This document shows positions 10,776 to 22,819 of a stretch of DNA of 64,000 nt, piece by piece. The stretch comes from Solanum dulcamara. Taxonomy: Eukaryota; Streptophyta; Magnoliopsida; Solanales; Solanaceae. The translations under genes were made by a program, and so were the position numbers. Location of the stretch: assembly GCF_947179165.1 (NCBI RefSeq), contig NC_077244.1, forward strand, positions 67,502,144-67,566,143, given 5' to 3'. Within the stretch, counting starts at the first letter, position 1, and the number at the start of each line of letters is the position of its first letter. Below the pieces are notes generated by a model, which saw only the letters and a program-made list of their open reading frames with translations, had not been told where the DNA came from and did no database searches.

Positions 10776-12561
10776 ATGTGATTGAGGTTAAAAAAATTGT
10801 ATTCGAAATACATGTAAAAATTTCAACATTTCAATCTATTTCAAATATGCTCAAACTAGAAACCTTAAGTTTTATATTAACTCCATTCATTTTTACTTGT
10901 CCACTAGATGTTCAATAATACTTGTCCAATTTTTGAAATCAAGAGATAATTTTAACTTAGTTCTTAATTTACCCTTATCATTAATTAGTAGTCATTTTGC
11001 TATTATATTTTTTAATATATTATATTTATTATATTCAAAGAGTAATATAGTAAAATTACTCTTCTATTTATAATTTTTTAAGAATTGTGCAAAGTCAATA
11101 ATGGACAAATATTATTGAACAGAGGGAGTATATTGATAAAGAACAAACTTCAATTATTAATTTGTCAAAATAACAATAAATCTAACAAATTCAATTAACA
11201 CCCTAATGTATGTTTGCATTTCAATCATATTTGATCAAAATACATTTTAAAATGACTAAAATTTCAGTCTTTTGCGTTTCTAATTTTTTTTTCATGTATG
11301 TCCGTGCTCGGCTATTCGTGACTGAAACACATGTTAAAATTGATTAAAATATCATTCATGTGCGTCTAAATTGTTTATTCTCAATAAATAATAATCTTGT
11401 TCTTCTATCAACACTCAATTCTAATTCAAATAAGCTTTAATTTTTAACATAAATCTCATGTATTAATATAAACAATAAATCTCATGTATTAATATAAACA
11501 ACAAATCTCAATCATCAATTTGTCAAATAACAATAAATCTAGGAACTCATTTAGCACCATTATTTTTTCATTTATGATTGAGCTCAGTCTTATATAATGA
11601 ACACATATTAAAATTAGCTAAAATTTCAAGAGTATGCAACTGAAATTTTTTGTCAAAAATAAATAAAATTTATTTTTCAAATTTCAACACCCAAATCTAC
11701 TCCCAAAAAGATCAAATTAGAAACGTAAGTTCCATTTATCATAAAGAACAAACTTCAATCATCAATTTGTCAATATGACAACAAATCTAATAAATTCATG
11801 TAACACTTTTTAAATAAAAATAATTTATATATACATTCAGTTATATATAATTGAAACACATTTTAAAATTGACTAAAATTTCAATTGTAAATATCTAAAC
11901 GTGGAAGCAGAAACAGAAGAAGCGACAAAACAATATGATTTTGTCTAAAAGTTAACTAATATTTGGGATTCGTGCAAAACAAATATACAACGGATATTAG
12001 TAAAATGGGCAACCAAAATAGTGTGCACCATGAAATTCTTACAGAATTGCACAAATACTCATTTTTGCTTTCGTCATTTAACTAATGTTTGTTGTATAAT
12101 TTTTTTTATAAGTTTCTTGCTTTAGGAATAATTTATACATACGCGACTGAGGTTGAAAAATCGCTTCTTTAAGTGCATGTAAAAATGGCCTTAAATTAAT
12201 TTATTAGATTTAAAAATGTAGTTAGATTTGTATAAGACCTTGGGTAGGATCTCATGAGATAAGAAAATATGAACTTATGTAAATTGATAATGTAATTAAA
12301 TGTTATCTTGGTAGTAATCTTTGTCGTATATAGATCACTCATTATATTTCATTGAATATGTTGAATTATAAAGGATTAATTCTAATGTGATGATAGAATG
12401 TTTAACAATGTATTTAATTAGCAGGACAAGTGATTACAAACACGTAAGCGGAGGATCTATATAAATAGCATAAAAATGTGGTTAAATTATCAATTTATAC
12501 AATAAAAATTCAACAATATTTATGAAATTAGATATTTTTTCCATAAAATAATCCGTTTTCA
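10776..12561. other. AT-rich spacer between the two NLR copies
   Basis: No coding frame is seen. No coiled-coil exon for the NLR pseudogene is recognisable upstream of 10775. Several stretches repeat themselves loosely, for example (aacaaacttcaat.atcaatttgtcaa) near 11145, 11500 and 11745, so diverged internal duplications of roughly 300 bp are likely. A MITE-like element occupies about 10878-11133. Confidence 0.5.
10878..11133. mobile_element. MITE-like element with imperfect terminal inverted repeats
   Basis: The left end reads aactccattcatttttactt followed by gtccactagatgttcaataa. The right end is gttattgaacagagggagta-like (tattattgaacagagggagt), the reverse complement of the left. The ctccctcc-type tip is common to many plant MITEs. 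There is no coding capacity. Confidence 0.6.
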
Positions 12562-14931
12562 CTATATGAAGTTCAATCGGGAAACTCCTAAATCCTTTCT
12601 TTTCTTTTTATTCAAAGCCCCATCTCCATACAACTGTCTTACCCGGAGACTATCACATCCCGTGTTTTCTTCTATTTCATTTTTTATGTTCACAGCTGAA
12701 ACCACAAGTGAATCAGTGCACTCAAACAGTTCAATAAGTGTCAGTGATGGAATATCCGCAAAGCTAGTAGGGATCTCCTTAAAGTAGTGACATTCTCTTA
12801 TAATTAACTTCTCAAGCACAGGAAAAGATTCCTCTGAAGCTTTCCATTCTTCCATCCTCACAAAGTGTAATGCCAAGTATTTGAGTGTAGGGAACTCCAC
12901 ATTTGTGACATCCCAGCAATGGTACTCTATTTTCCCCCAAGGAAATCCCCCCTCTATTGTGAGACTCTCAAGCTTCTTCAATCTCGCAATATTTAAAACC
13001 ATTTCTTCTGTTAAGAAACAGCCGCCAATGAGCAAATGCCTAAGATTTGAAGGGAAGACAAAGTAGCTCTCCCAACCAACTGAATCCCAGAATCCTTTAT
13101 AGCTTATCACCAGATTAACAGATTGAATCCCAGTATGAACTTCCACTGAGGGGAACAAAGGACAACTAGGTAAATCTTCAACACGGAGGCAGCTGAGTTC
13201 TTCAATATTTGGAAACCTCCACCAAAACCTTGGGGTCCTATCATCCACGCGTATACCATGAGCGCGGAATGTCTTCAAGTTCTCTAGCATAGTTGTAGAA
13301 GATTCTTCAAAACTTACCACATCATTGTCGTCCCATACCAAGGACAAATTGTATATATCTACATGCCTTAGCTTCGTCATTTTCCACATTGCTGCAAGCG
13401 AGGTCCTTAGAGAATTAGATGAATGAACAACTAGAGTTTGAAGATCAAGCAGGTGAGATATCCACTTGAAATCAAATTCTCGGACATAAATCTCAAGGTA
13501 CCTCAAGTGAGTTAGAGATTGTACTGCACTAGGCCAAGAACTTGGAAGCTTTGCATGCGGAAAATGCAACACCCGAACAAGTCTTAGTTTTACAAGTAAA
13601 GGTAAAGGATTTGTTATGTTCCATGTGTTGAATTTTGGATGAGCAATGAACTCCAAAGATGACATAGGACATTCACCAAAACACTCTGTTTCATACGACT
13701 CGAGCATTGGAATCTTATCCAATTGATATTCAGAATGATCTAACTGTTTAACAAGATCATCATGAATATAAATGCATAACCGTGATTCCGTAGAACATAA
13801 ATGTTGATATTGATTATATGGCACAGTCAGTTGCATAAAATTCACTGCTGTAAGTTTTACCAAGCAAAACTCACGCACAACATCATGAAGTATGCAGTAT
13901 TTTGTGTCACCATTAGCTCTCCTCTTAGAGACCATAACTAGGCTTCTGTTAAGCAGATCATTCAAGCAAATTCTGGATGCTTCCTCCATATTCTCTGTGT
14001 CAACATTCAGTACAAACTCTTCAGCCATCCACAACTTCAACAAATCCGACACTAGAATCTCATGGTCTTCCGGAAACAATGCCATGTAAAGAAGGCAAGT
14101 CTTTAAGTGATCTTCTAAATGGTCATAACTTGACTGTATCACCTTCAAGCTCTGCTCTCCTAAAACATAAGAACTTAGGTCACTTGCAACCTCCAGCCAC
14201 AAGCTAGACGAGTCCCATTGCTTTTCCCCAATAATCCGGCCAGCAACTAGGACAATGACAAGAGGCAATCCCTTACAATGTTTGGCAACCTGTAGCGCTG
14301 CTGGCAGCAGACTCGGTGGACAACTCTCTCCTCGAAATACCTTTTTCTGCAATAATTTCCAACTCTCGGTCTGTGTTAGAAATCTAAGAGGATAAGGATC
14401 ACTGTGGTGCTGAAGATGCTTAGCCACTTCTTCAATTCGAGTGGTTACCATTACCCTACTTCCATTTTCACCCATAGGGAAACATAAAACCAAATCTTCC
14501 CATGCCTTGACATCCCAAATATCATCTAATACAATGACGTATCTCCTGCCTATCAGACTCTTCCGCAACATATCAGCTCTCTCATCAGCCTCAACGATTT
14601 CGCTCTTACGTGTTGTTTGTTTAAGAATATCACCCAACAACGTGCTACTATCATATGCTTGAGAAACAGAACACCATACTTGAACATCAAAGTGATTAAC
14701 AATAGAGGGATTGTTGTAGACTTTCCTGGCCAAAGTTGTTTTGCCGAGTCCTGGCATTCCAAAGATCGATATAACGTCCAGCTTCTTTGTTCCTCGTGTC
14801 AATTTCTGCATTATACTTTCTGCATCTTTTTCAAAGCCCACAACTTCTTCATCAATTGATGGAAAACTATGTTGGACAGAAGTCCCTGGAATCAATAGAG
14901 TTCCTTCTCCACAAGTCTCAACAACATCCAT
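12562..14931 (-). CDS. R1-like NB-LRR disease-resistance protein, open but lacking a visible CC domain
   Basis: The frame is uninterrupted. The first in-frame ATG is at 14931, giving 789 residues; the open frame reaches about 12 codons further to a TGA. Domains in order: NB-ARC with P-loop GMPGLGKTT (residues about 58-66), kinase-2 YVIVLDDIWD, RNBS-B GSRVMVTTR, CKGLPLVIVL, CLLYMALFPED, an MHD-region variant YCILHDVVREFC, then about ten irregular LRRs to the C-terminus. Family members of the Solanum R1/late-blight homologue class usually carry 400 or more residues of N-terminal coiled-coil sequence. None is recognisable between 14.95 and 16.4 kb. Either an upstream exon was lost, or splicing joins one I cannot see. 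It is likely a cytoplasmic immune receptor or a truncated relative. It is the closest relative of the broken copy at 2.5-10.8 kb, so the pair looks like a tandem duplication. Confidence 0.82.
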   Translation of the reverse strand: MDVVETCGEGTLLIPGTSVQHSFPSIDEEVVGFEKDAESIMQKLTRGTKKLDVISIFGMPGLGKTTLARKVYNNPSIVNHFDVQVWCSVSQAYDSSTLLGDILKQTTRKSEIVEADERADMLRKSLIGRRYVIVLDDIWDVKAWEDLVLCFPMGENGSRVMVTTRIEEVAKHLQHHSDPYPLRFLTQTESWKLLQKKVFRGESCPPSLLPAALQVAKHCKGLPLVIVLVAGRIIGEKQWDSSSLWLEVASDLSSYVLGEQSLKVIQSSYDHLEDHLKTCLLYMALFPEDHEILVSDLLKLWMAEEFVLNVDTENMEEASRICLNDLLNRSLVMVSKRRANGDTKYCILHDVVREFCLVKLTAVNFMQLTVPYNQYQHLCSTESRLCIYIHDDLVKQLDHSEYQLDKIPMLESYETECFGECPMSSLEFIAHPKFNTWNITNPLPLLVKLRLVRVLHFPHAKLPSSWPSAVQSLTHLRYLEIYVREFDFKWISHLLDLQTLVVHSSNSLRTSLAAMWKMTKLRHVDIYNLSLVWDDNDVVSFEESSTTMLENLKTFRAHGIRVDDRTPRFWWRFPNIEELSCLRVEDLPSCPLFPSVEVHTGIQSVNLVISYKGFWDSVGWESYFVFPSNLRHLLIGGCFLTEEMVLNIARLKKLESLTIEGGFPWGKIEYHCWDVTNVEFPTLKYLALHFVRMEEWKASEESFPVLEKLIIRECHYFKEIPTSFADIPSLTLIELFECTDSLVVSAVNIKNEIEENTGCDSLRVRQLYGDGALNKKKRKDLGVSRLNFI

Positions 14932-15020
14932 GTCAATTGGCTTGGTGTCTTTCACAATCCAACTGCCTTGAAGTCAATTGCTTTGTCACCTTTCATAAAA
15001 GAAAAACAATCTTCATACTA

Positions 15021-15212
15021 AAAAAAAAAAAGGCAGCTCGGTGCACTAAAGCTACCGCTATGCACAGGGTCCAGGGAAGGGCCCGACCACAAGGGTCTAT
15101 TGTACGCAGTCTTACCTTGCATTTCTGCTAGAGGTTGTTTCCTAGGCTTGAACCCGTGACCTCCTGGTCACATGGCAGCAACTTTACCAGTTACTCAAAG
15201 CTCCCCTTTCTT
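15021..15212 (-). mobile_element. Full-length tRNA-derived SINE (Au-like) with 16-bp target duplication
   Basis: On the minus strand the element starts near ggggagctttgagtaactgg and contains ccatgtgaccaggaggtcac followed by gggttcaagcc, a good RNA polymerase III box B. It ends with gtgcaccgagctgcctttt-like sequence and a T tract (a run of A on the plus strand). Flanking 15005-15020 and 15213-15228 both read aacaatcttcatacta, a perfect 16-bp target duplication typical of LINE-mediated integration. The body matches my memory of the Au SINE family found in many Solanaceae. It lies just upstream of the open NLR gene. Confidence 0.88.
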
Positions 15213-15228
15213 AACAATCTTCATACTA

Positions 15229-16430
15229 TAGAGAAAAAATTCAAACAAAAACTATAAATGAAGTAATTCCACATGTAAAGTCTGATTTGAGGAAATAGGT
15301 GTGAGACATTGCTTCAGGGATGGTAACAAAGTGATTGATAGCCAATCCAACTGTGGACTTATTACAAATAATAACCTCACTTGGTTCAACAATTACCTTG
15401 AGTCCAGAGATGATCTCAACATGGAAATACTAGAGTTCCTTTCATTTCAGATGAAACATATGAACAAAATTCTCTCTTTCCCTTCACCATTATTATTCAA
15501 AATACACTCATGATTTCCACAAGCATGCTACATCCATCGACCCCTTTTCTTTCCTTGCATAAATTTGTAGCTTCAAACAACTATCTTCACTACTAGAGAC
15601 AAAGGTTCTTCCCATCACGAATTAATGAGAAATTTCTTTTACAAAACATGATTTTCCCACCCATTTCCCACCGAACCAGCTCAGTGAAAAAATACATGAT
15701 GGGAAACCAATTCTCACTGAAATATTGAAATGCTTCCTAAATTTTCCATATAAAAACACTATAATTTTTTTAATAGCCACTGAAAAATTTTCAGTGGGAA
15801 ATTTCAATGGAAAAATAGTGATTTTTCTGGATTGCTTTCTTTTGTTTCTAAGATCTAGAGTTTGAAGTTTAAAATTGCCAGTAATCTCAAATCAATACAC
15901 AATATTAACTGGTTCACAACTAAATATTTAGCAAAATTTTAATACAAATGCATACGAGATATGAGCAAAAACTATTGAGTTCCTATGGATCTGTAAATTA
16001 ACCTTTGGATCCGGTATCAGCTTTCCTAATTCAGAAATTTCTTTTTTGGTTGATTTTTATTTTTAATAGATCAGAATCTAAAGAACAAAGATATCTTGCT
16101 TTTCATTTTGTTTGTCAGAGGGTTGTAATATAGTATTTATTACTAGTAAAAAGTTCAAATTGCTTTGTTAGTTACATGAACTTTGTTAGATAGTTTATAA
16201 GCAAAAAAGAATAAAAAATCTCACCTTCCCTTGTTGATGGGGGCAACAGAGATCAATTGCTCCAAAGGGTTGCCCTAAATTGATGGTAACAGAAATAATA
16301 AAAAATGAGAAAAATACTTTGTTTTGGCAAATATCAACAAGCAAATAAAAAAAAAATTAAGCTTTTTCCATTATTTTCAGATTATAAATGTGATTAAAAT
16401 AAGTAAAAAAAATTTTAAAAAAATGATAAG
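15229..16430. other. Upstream region of the NLR gene, no gene seen
   Basis: AT-rich sequence without a convincing frame. cactactagaga at 15587 resembles the tip of a CACTA transposon, and 15620-15800 contains self-complementary words (cccaccgaacc, cagtgggaaatttc), but no matching right end was found. Confidence 0.4.
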
Positions 16431-16613
16431 TGTAGTAAATGGATGTCCCTTTCCCCTACCCTACTTTTTCCTAACCTTTTTTTGGTTTTGGCTATAAATA
16501 GCCAATGAAGGTGAGCAATTTGGACACTATATCAAAATAACTCTCTCTTTCCTTTCTATTTTACTTTCTTATCTTTTGCTTATTCTTCTTATAATTTAAT
16601 TACTTTTATAACA
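16431..16613 (+). repeat. 5' LTR of the plus-strand copia element
   Basis: 183 bp, from tgtagtaaatgg to ttttataaca. It contains a TATA-like ggctataaatagcc and matches 21637-21841 apart from the internal deletion and point changes. Confidence 0.88.
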
Positions 16614-16982
16614 CGTTATTAATATAAAATTCTAATTTTCTTTAGATAAATTAATTTTTAAATCAGGTATATCTACTGAAGAAATTTAATTTTAGTTCTC
16701 TTTATTATTTCTAAATTAATTTCTATCTCAGTTTTTATCATATCAAATTTATCAAAACTTGAGTTTGTTGCACTTGATATTACCGAAAAAAATTATTTAT
16801 CATGAATCCTTGATGCTGAAATTCACCTTGACGCTAAAGATCTTGGTGATACTATTAAACAAGAAAATAAAGCATCTAGCCAAGATAAAATAAAAGCCAT
16901 AATTTTTCTCCGTCATCATATTCATGAAGAATTAAAAATTGAATATTTAACTGTGAAAGACCCTCTTGAATTATAGACTAAT

Positions 16983-19900
16983 TTGAAGGATCGATATCAC
17001 CACCTAAAACTTACAATGTTACCAAAAGGTCGATATGATTGGATACACCTTCGATTTCAAGATTGTAAAATTGTGATAGAATATAATTTTGTTATTCACA
17101 AGGTAAGTTCCATGTTAAAATTATGTGGAAATACCATCACTGATGACTTACTTAAGAAAACTCTTTTCACTTTTCACGCTTCAAATGTGTTGCTACAACA
17201 ACAATATAGTGAAAAGAGATTTAAGAAATATTCTGAATTAATTACATGTCTACTTATGGTCGAGCAGAATAATACTTTGCTAATGAAAAATCATGAAGCC
17301 CATCTCGTTGGGTCTGCTCCATTTTCTGAAGCGAATGTTGTAGCAGAACATAATCAGTCTAAATCAAGATAAAATAATTATCGCGGTCACGACCGTGGAT
17401 GTGGTAGAGGACGAAACAATTATCGTCATCATGATGGAAATAAACAGTGAGAATAATAAAGTTCCTCAAAAATAATTCTTCTAGAGGTAAATTCAATATT
17501 TGCCACTAGTGTGGTATGAATGGTCATGGGCACGTGAATGTCGTACGCCCGATCATTTCGTAAAACTTTATCAAGCCTCTCTCAAAAGAAAAGATAATAA
17601 TGTAGAGGCTCATTTGAATTTTCAGAATGATGATAATGAAGCAACTCCCTCAAATAAATATGAAGATATTGAGGCAAATCTTGCTTATGAAGATGATGAT
17701 TTTGAAGGTTTATCAAATATTACTCATTTGAAAGGTGAAGACTTTATGAATATTGACTGAAGAGTGGATCATCTAACTGGGGATAAATATTATAAAAATA
17801 GTTGTTGTTTTTCTTATTATGTTTAGTATTATGTTGTCCTTCGTAAAAATACTTTTTAAGGCAGTGCAATTTCTTAAAGTTTCTTATGTTGTCAGTTTTC
17901 ACATTCTTATAATGTATCTTTTTGCTTATGAAGAATATGGAAATTCTTCAGTCATCAGTTATCAAAAATCAATTATGATGATATTTATCTTATTGATAGT
18001 ACCACAACACACATTATTTTAAGAGATAAAAAATATTTCGCTTGTTTGATTATAAAAGAAGCTAATGTTAATACAATATATGGTAGCACAAGATTAATTG
18101 AAGGATTTGAAAAAGCTAAAGTTGTACTTGTCGGAGGAACACATTTAACAATTAATGAAGCATTATATTGTAATAAGTCTCAAAGAAACTTATTAAGTTT
18201 CAAAGACTTTAGTCAAAATGGTTATCATATTGAGACTACAAATGATGAAAAGAATGAATATCTTTACATTACTACAATGATGTCGGGCAAAAAATTTATA
18301 CTTGAAAAGTTACCCGCTCTTTCATCCGACTTATACTTCACAAGTATTAGCATGTTTGGTTTACTAACTCAAATAATTTTATTATTTGACATGATCGGTT
18401 GGGCCATCTCGATTCTAATATGATACGCAAAATAATTGAGAGTTCACATGAACACTCTTTGAAGAACCAAAAGATTCTTCAATTTAAAGAATTTTCGTGT
18501 GCTGCATGTTCTCAAGACAAATTGATTACTAGACCATCAGTAATCAAAGTGGGAATTGAATCCCCAACATTTTTGGAGCGTATACAGGGTGGTATATGTG
18601 GGGCCATTCACCCATCACATGGATCATTTAAATATTATATGGTTTTAATAAATGCATCTACAAGATGGTCACATGTGTGCTTATTATTGTAATATGGCAT
18701 TTGCGAAATTGCTTGCTTAAATAATTAAGTTAAAAGCACAATTTCCAGATTATGCAATAAAGAAATTTATCCACTGGGATAACAGTTGAACACTGGTTGC
18801 TCATATTCATACTCAAAATGGTCTAGCGGAATCATTGATTAAACGTCTCCAATTAATTGCTAGACCAATGCTTCTGAGGACAAAACTTCTCATTTCATTA
18901 TGGGGTCATACTATTTTGCATGCGGCTAGTTTTGTGCGGATAGGACCCACAAGTTATCATAGCTTTTGGTCAGGAGCCCAATATTTTCCATTTTAAAATA
19001 TTTAAATATGCAGTATATGTTTCAATTGCTTCACCACAGCGCACAAAGGTGGGACCCCAAAGAAGATTCAAAATATATGTGGGGTATGAATCTCCTTCCA
19101 TCATAAAATATTTAAAATGTATGACTGAAGACTTATTTACTGCAAAATTTATCGATTGTCATTTTGATGAAATAATATACCCAGCATTAGGGGAGAAAAT
19201 ATACAGTTAAAAAAGAAACTAGATTGAAATTCATTATCACTATCTCATTTAGATCCTCGTACAAATACATGTGAACTGAAAGTTCAAAAGATATTCATTT
19301 GCAAAATATTGCAAATCAACTGCCAGATACATTCACTGACCTATCAAGAGTTACTAAATCTCATATTCCAGCTGCTAATGCTCAATTCGAGTTGATATCC
19401 TAGTAGGACAATTAATTAATGCAAATGAGTCTAAATCATATTTAAAATGTGGTAGCCGATAAGTTCCAAAGATAAAAATCCTTGAAAAAAAATGAGCAAA
19501 AAATCAAGATGGTCATGTTATGAAAGAATCTGCTCAAGAAGAGCGATGAGACATAATAATTGATAAAATCTTGGAAGAGGTTAAGGCGCTTGAAAATGAT
19601 GAAGAAATTTCAATAAATTATGTCTCATCAGGAAAAATATGAAACCGAAATAATATATTTATCGATAATAGTTTTACTTATAATGTTGCTATTGAAATAA
19701 TGCAATAAAATGGGGATCTTGAATCAAAATCTATCGATGAATGTAGACAGAGGAATGATTGAACAAAATGAAAAGATGCAATTCATGTTGAATTAGTTTC
19801 GCTTGAAAAACGCAAAGTTTTCGAACCGATAGTCCAAACACCTGAAGGTATAAAACCAGTGGGGTACAAATGGGTCTTTGTGCGAAAATGAAATGAGAAA

Positions 19901-21357
19901 ACTGAAATTATAAAATATAAAACACGATTTGTGGCACAAGAATTTTCGCAAAAAACTTACATTGATTATAGGGAAACATATTTTCATGTGGTGGATGCAA
20001 TCACTTTCAGGTATCTTATAAATCTGGTAGTTCATGAAAAACTTGGCATGGATCTGATGAATGTCGTTACAGCCTATTTATATGATTCTCTGAATAACGA
20101 TATTTTTATGAAAATTCCTGAAGAATTTAAAATGCCTGAAATCTATAAAGATTCCCAGAAAACCTATTCAATAAAACTTCAAAAATCTTTATACGGGCTG
20201 AAATAATCAGAGCGAATGTGATACAATCGTCTTAGTGAATATTTGTTAAAAGAAGGATATAAAAATGATTCATTTTTCCCTTGTGTCTTTATGAAAAGGT
20301 CTGGATCTTAATTTGTCATAATAGCCATATATGTTGATGATTTGAATATTATCGAAACTTCTGAAGAACTTTCAAAGGCAGTAAAATATCTGAAAAGGTA
20401 ATTTGAAATGAAAGACCTCGAAAGACAAAATTTTATCTTGGTCTACAAATTAAACATTTTACAAATGAGATATTTGTCCATCAATCAACATATACAGTAA
20501 ATATTTTAAAGAGATTTTACATAGATAATGCATACCTACTGAGTATCCCAATGGCTGTGAGATCTCTTGATACTAATAAAAATCCATTTCGATCTCATGA
20601 AAATGATGAAGAGCTTGTTGGTGCTGAAATACTATACCTTAGTGCAGTTAGTGCTGAAATATCATACCTTATTGTAATTGGTGCATTAATGTATCTTGCC
20701 AACAATTCTAGACGAGATATAGTTTTCTCAGTAAATTTGTTAGCAAGATTTAGTTCTTCCCCAACGCGAAGACACTGGAATTGAATTAAGCATATATTCA
20801 GATACCTCCGAGGGACCACATATATGATATTGTTTTACTCAAATAAATTCACATCAGAATTGATTGGTTATGCAGATGTAGGATATTTTTTTGATCCCCA
20901 TAAAGGTTGATCGTAGACTGACTACTTATTTATATGTGGTGGTACAGCTATATCATGGCGTTAAACAAAGCAAACTATGGTTGTCACTTCTTCAAATCAT
21001 GCAGAGATAATAGTCATTCATGAAGCAAGTCGAGAATGCGTTTGGTTAAGATCAATAACTCAATACATTCAACAATCATGTGGCCTTTCTTTGACAAGAG
21101 ACGCTCCAACAATATTGTATGAAGACAATGATGCATGTATAACTCAATTAAGGGGAGGATACATCAAAGGAGACAGAACAAAATATATTTCACCAAAATT
21201 CCTTTTTACCCACAATTTTCAAAAAAAAGGTGAAATAGATGTTCAACAAGTTCATTTAAGTGATAATTTAGCAGACATGTTCATCAAAGCATTGCTAACT
21301 TCAACCTTTGAGAAATTGAGATACAAGATTAGAATGCGTCATCTTCAAAATATTAAA
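16983..21357 (+). pseudogene. Decayed gag-pol of the plus-strand copia element
   Basis: Gag pieces are 16983-17372 (MLPKGRYDWIHLRF, then LLQQQYSEKRFKKYSEL) and 17500-17760 (acidic tail). The pre-integrase region is 18046-18423 and the zinc/integrase start is 18399-18692 (EFSCAACSQDKL). Much of the catalytic integrase core is missing, because after 18700 the frame jumps to the NGLAESLIKRLQLI-type tail near 18820. RT remnants are 19931-20206 and about 20330 (YVDDLNI), with several stops, and 20551-20784. RNase H is 20977-21357 and ends ADMFIKALLTSTFEKL. No block is complete. Confidence 0.85.
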
Positions 21358-21636
21358 TGACGTCTTCATCAGAGGGAGTATAATATGCGCTGTACTCTTT
21401 TTTCCTTAGTCTAGATTTTGTCCACTGGGCTTTTCTAGCAAGGTTTTTAATGAGGCAGTACTCAAGACGTATTTTCAAATGTGTGCACTCTTTTTTCTTT
21501 ACTAAACTTTTTTTCACTGAATTTTTCCTAGTAAGGTTTTAATGAGGCACAACATTTATAGATGTTCAGGATAACTATGTATAGTTGTTCTTTCACTAGA
21601 ATTTGTTTTTGTTTTACATGAACATCCAAGGGGGAG

Positions 21637-21841
21637 TGTTGTAAATGGATATCCCTTTCCTCTGCCCTACTTTTCCCTAACCTTTTTTTGGGTCAAATTT
21701 GGCTTACTAAGTTTTGGCTATAAATAGCCAATGAAGGTGTGCAATTCAGCACACTGATATCAAAATAACTCTCTTTTCCCTTTCTATCTTATTTTCTTAT
21801 CTTTTGTTTATTCTTATTATAATTTAATTACTTTTATAACA
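21637..21841 (+). repeat. 3' LTR of the plus-strand copia element
   Basis: 205 bp, from tgttgtaaatgg to ttttataaca, preceded by the polypurine tract ccaagggggag. Confidence 0.9.
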
Positions 21842-21846
21842 AAAAG

Positions 21847-22364
21847 TTAAAAGTTAGGCCCCTAATATTTTCTTTTTTGACTTAAAACCACTTTCTTTTT
21901 CTTCTTATCTTTTCTCCTCTTGTTTGCTTTTCTTTTTCTTTTTCTTTTTCTCTTTCTCGTATACTCCTATTATATTTTTTTATTATTATTCTTATAAATG
22001 ATTTGTGGTAACGGAAAATTTTGAATGATAGATTGCTATTACTATTTATGAATATAATTGAAAAAAAATTCAAATTTTTTATGTACTTTATCAGAATTAT
22101 ATATTTTAAACAATTAAAAATAATTTATACATATAAATTAACATAAACAATTAACTATTAAATTGATGTATATGACCATCTCGATGTCAAAAGATTTATA
22201 TTTTAATAAAATAAATATATTCGGATTGAATTTCTCTGTGTGGAAATAATAAAAATTAGTCTTTAGCATAACTAATTTCGGAGGATTATCTGTGTGACTA
22301 TTTATAATTTAAATAGAAAAAAGTCATTCTATAAAAAAATATCATGTTTTAAATTTCTTTTATA
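21847..22364. other. AT-rich spacer with a pyrimidine-rich microsatellite
   Basis: A C/T-rich stretch near 21888-21960 (repeated ctttttctttttc) is followed by plain AT-rich DNA. No gene is seen. Confidence 0.5.
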
Positions 22365-22770
22365 ATTTTGTTTTAAAAAAATATTACTTCATCTCCCCCC
22401 CCCCTCCAAATAATAATTTAGATATTATTTTATTTTTTAAAAAAAATATTCTACCCTGCCCCACCTAATCCTCCGCTTTTAATTTTTTTTTCTCGTTTTG
22501 TGTTAGATATATACATATGATTTTAGGGGGAAAAAAATTACACTTGCCGTAAGAGTTTTGTTGTTGTTATAATCGGTACGCAAGTAGAAAAAAATATTTT
22601 CCTAAAAATATATGTTCATATCTAACACAAAATGAGGAAAAAAAAAGAATTAAAAGGTTAGATGAGGTGGGTATAATTTTTCTTTTAAAAAAAAATTAAA
22701 ATAATAATATTTTTTTTAGGAAGGGATGGGGGAGGAGGTGAAGTATGAATTTTCTTAAAATATTTTTTAA
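22365..22770. repeat. Large imperfect inverted repeat (foldback element)
   Basis: The left arm (about 22365-22550) and right arm (about 22576-22770) are reverse complements with mismatches. Examples are cttcatctccccc against ggggaggaggtgaag, ttttgtgttagatat against atatctaacacaaaa, and acttgccgta against the complement of acgcaagt. The loop is about 25 bases. The arm contains a run of ten C (22395-22404). It would fold into a hairpin of roughly 190 bp. There is no coding capacity. Confidence 0.78.
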
Positions 22771-22802
22771 AAAATGTAAAAAAATAAAAAGACGGGTTTT
22801 TT

Positions 22803-22819
22803 GGGGGGGGGGGGGGGGG
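22803..22819. repeat. Homopolymer of 17 G
   Basis: A run of 17 consecutive G lies just outside the foldback element. Such runs are unusual in this AT-rich setting and are prone to assembly error and G-quadruplex formation. Confidence 0.8.

Larger units (their letters stand above)
16431..21841 (+). mobile_element. Degenerate Ty1-copia LTR retrotransposon (plus strand)
   Basis: The 5' LTR is 16431-16613 and the 3' LTR is 21637-21841, both TG...CA. The 5' copy lacks about 20 bp present in the 3' copy (the ggtcaaatttggcttac stretch). The flanks ataag (16426-16430) and aaaag (21842-21846) fit a 5-bp target duplication with one change. A polypurine tract, ccaagggggag, sits immediately before the 3' LTR. 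The primer site after the 5' LTR is mutated. Coding order is gag, protease, integrase, RT, RNase H. It is from the same lineage as the minus-strand element at 25439-30637. Confidence 0.9.

Noticed and set aside
15583..15850. Possible CACTA transposon (cactactaga tip)
   Set aside because: No matching right-hand tip or 3-bp target duplication was found.
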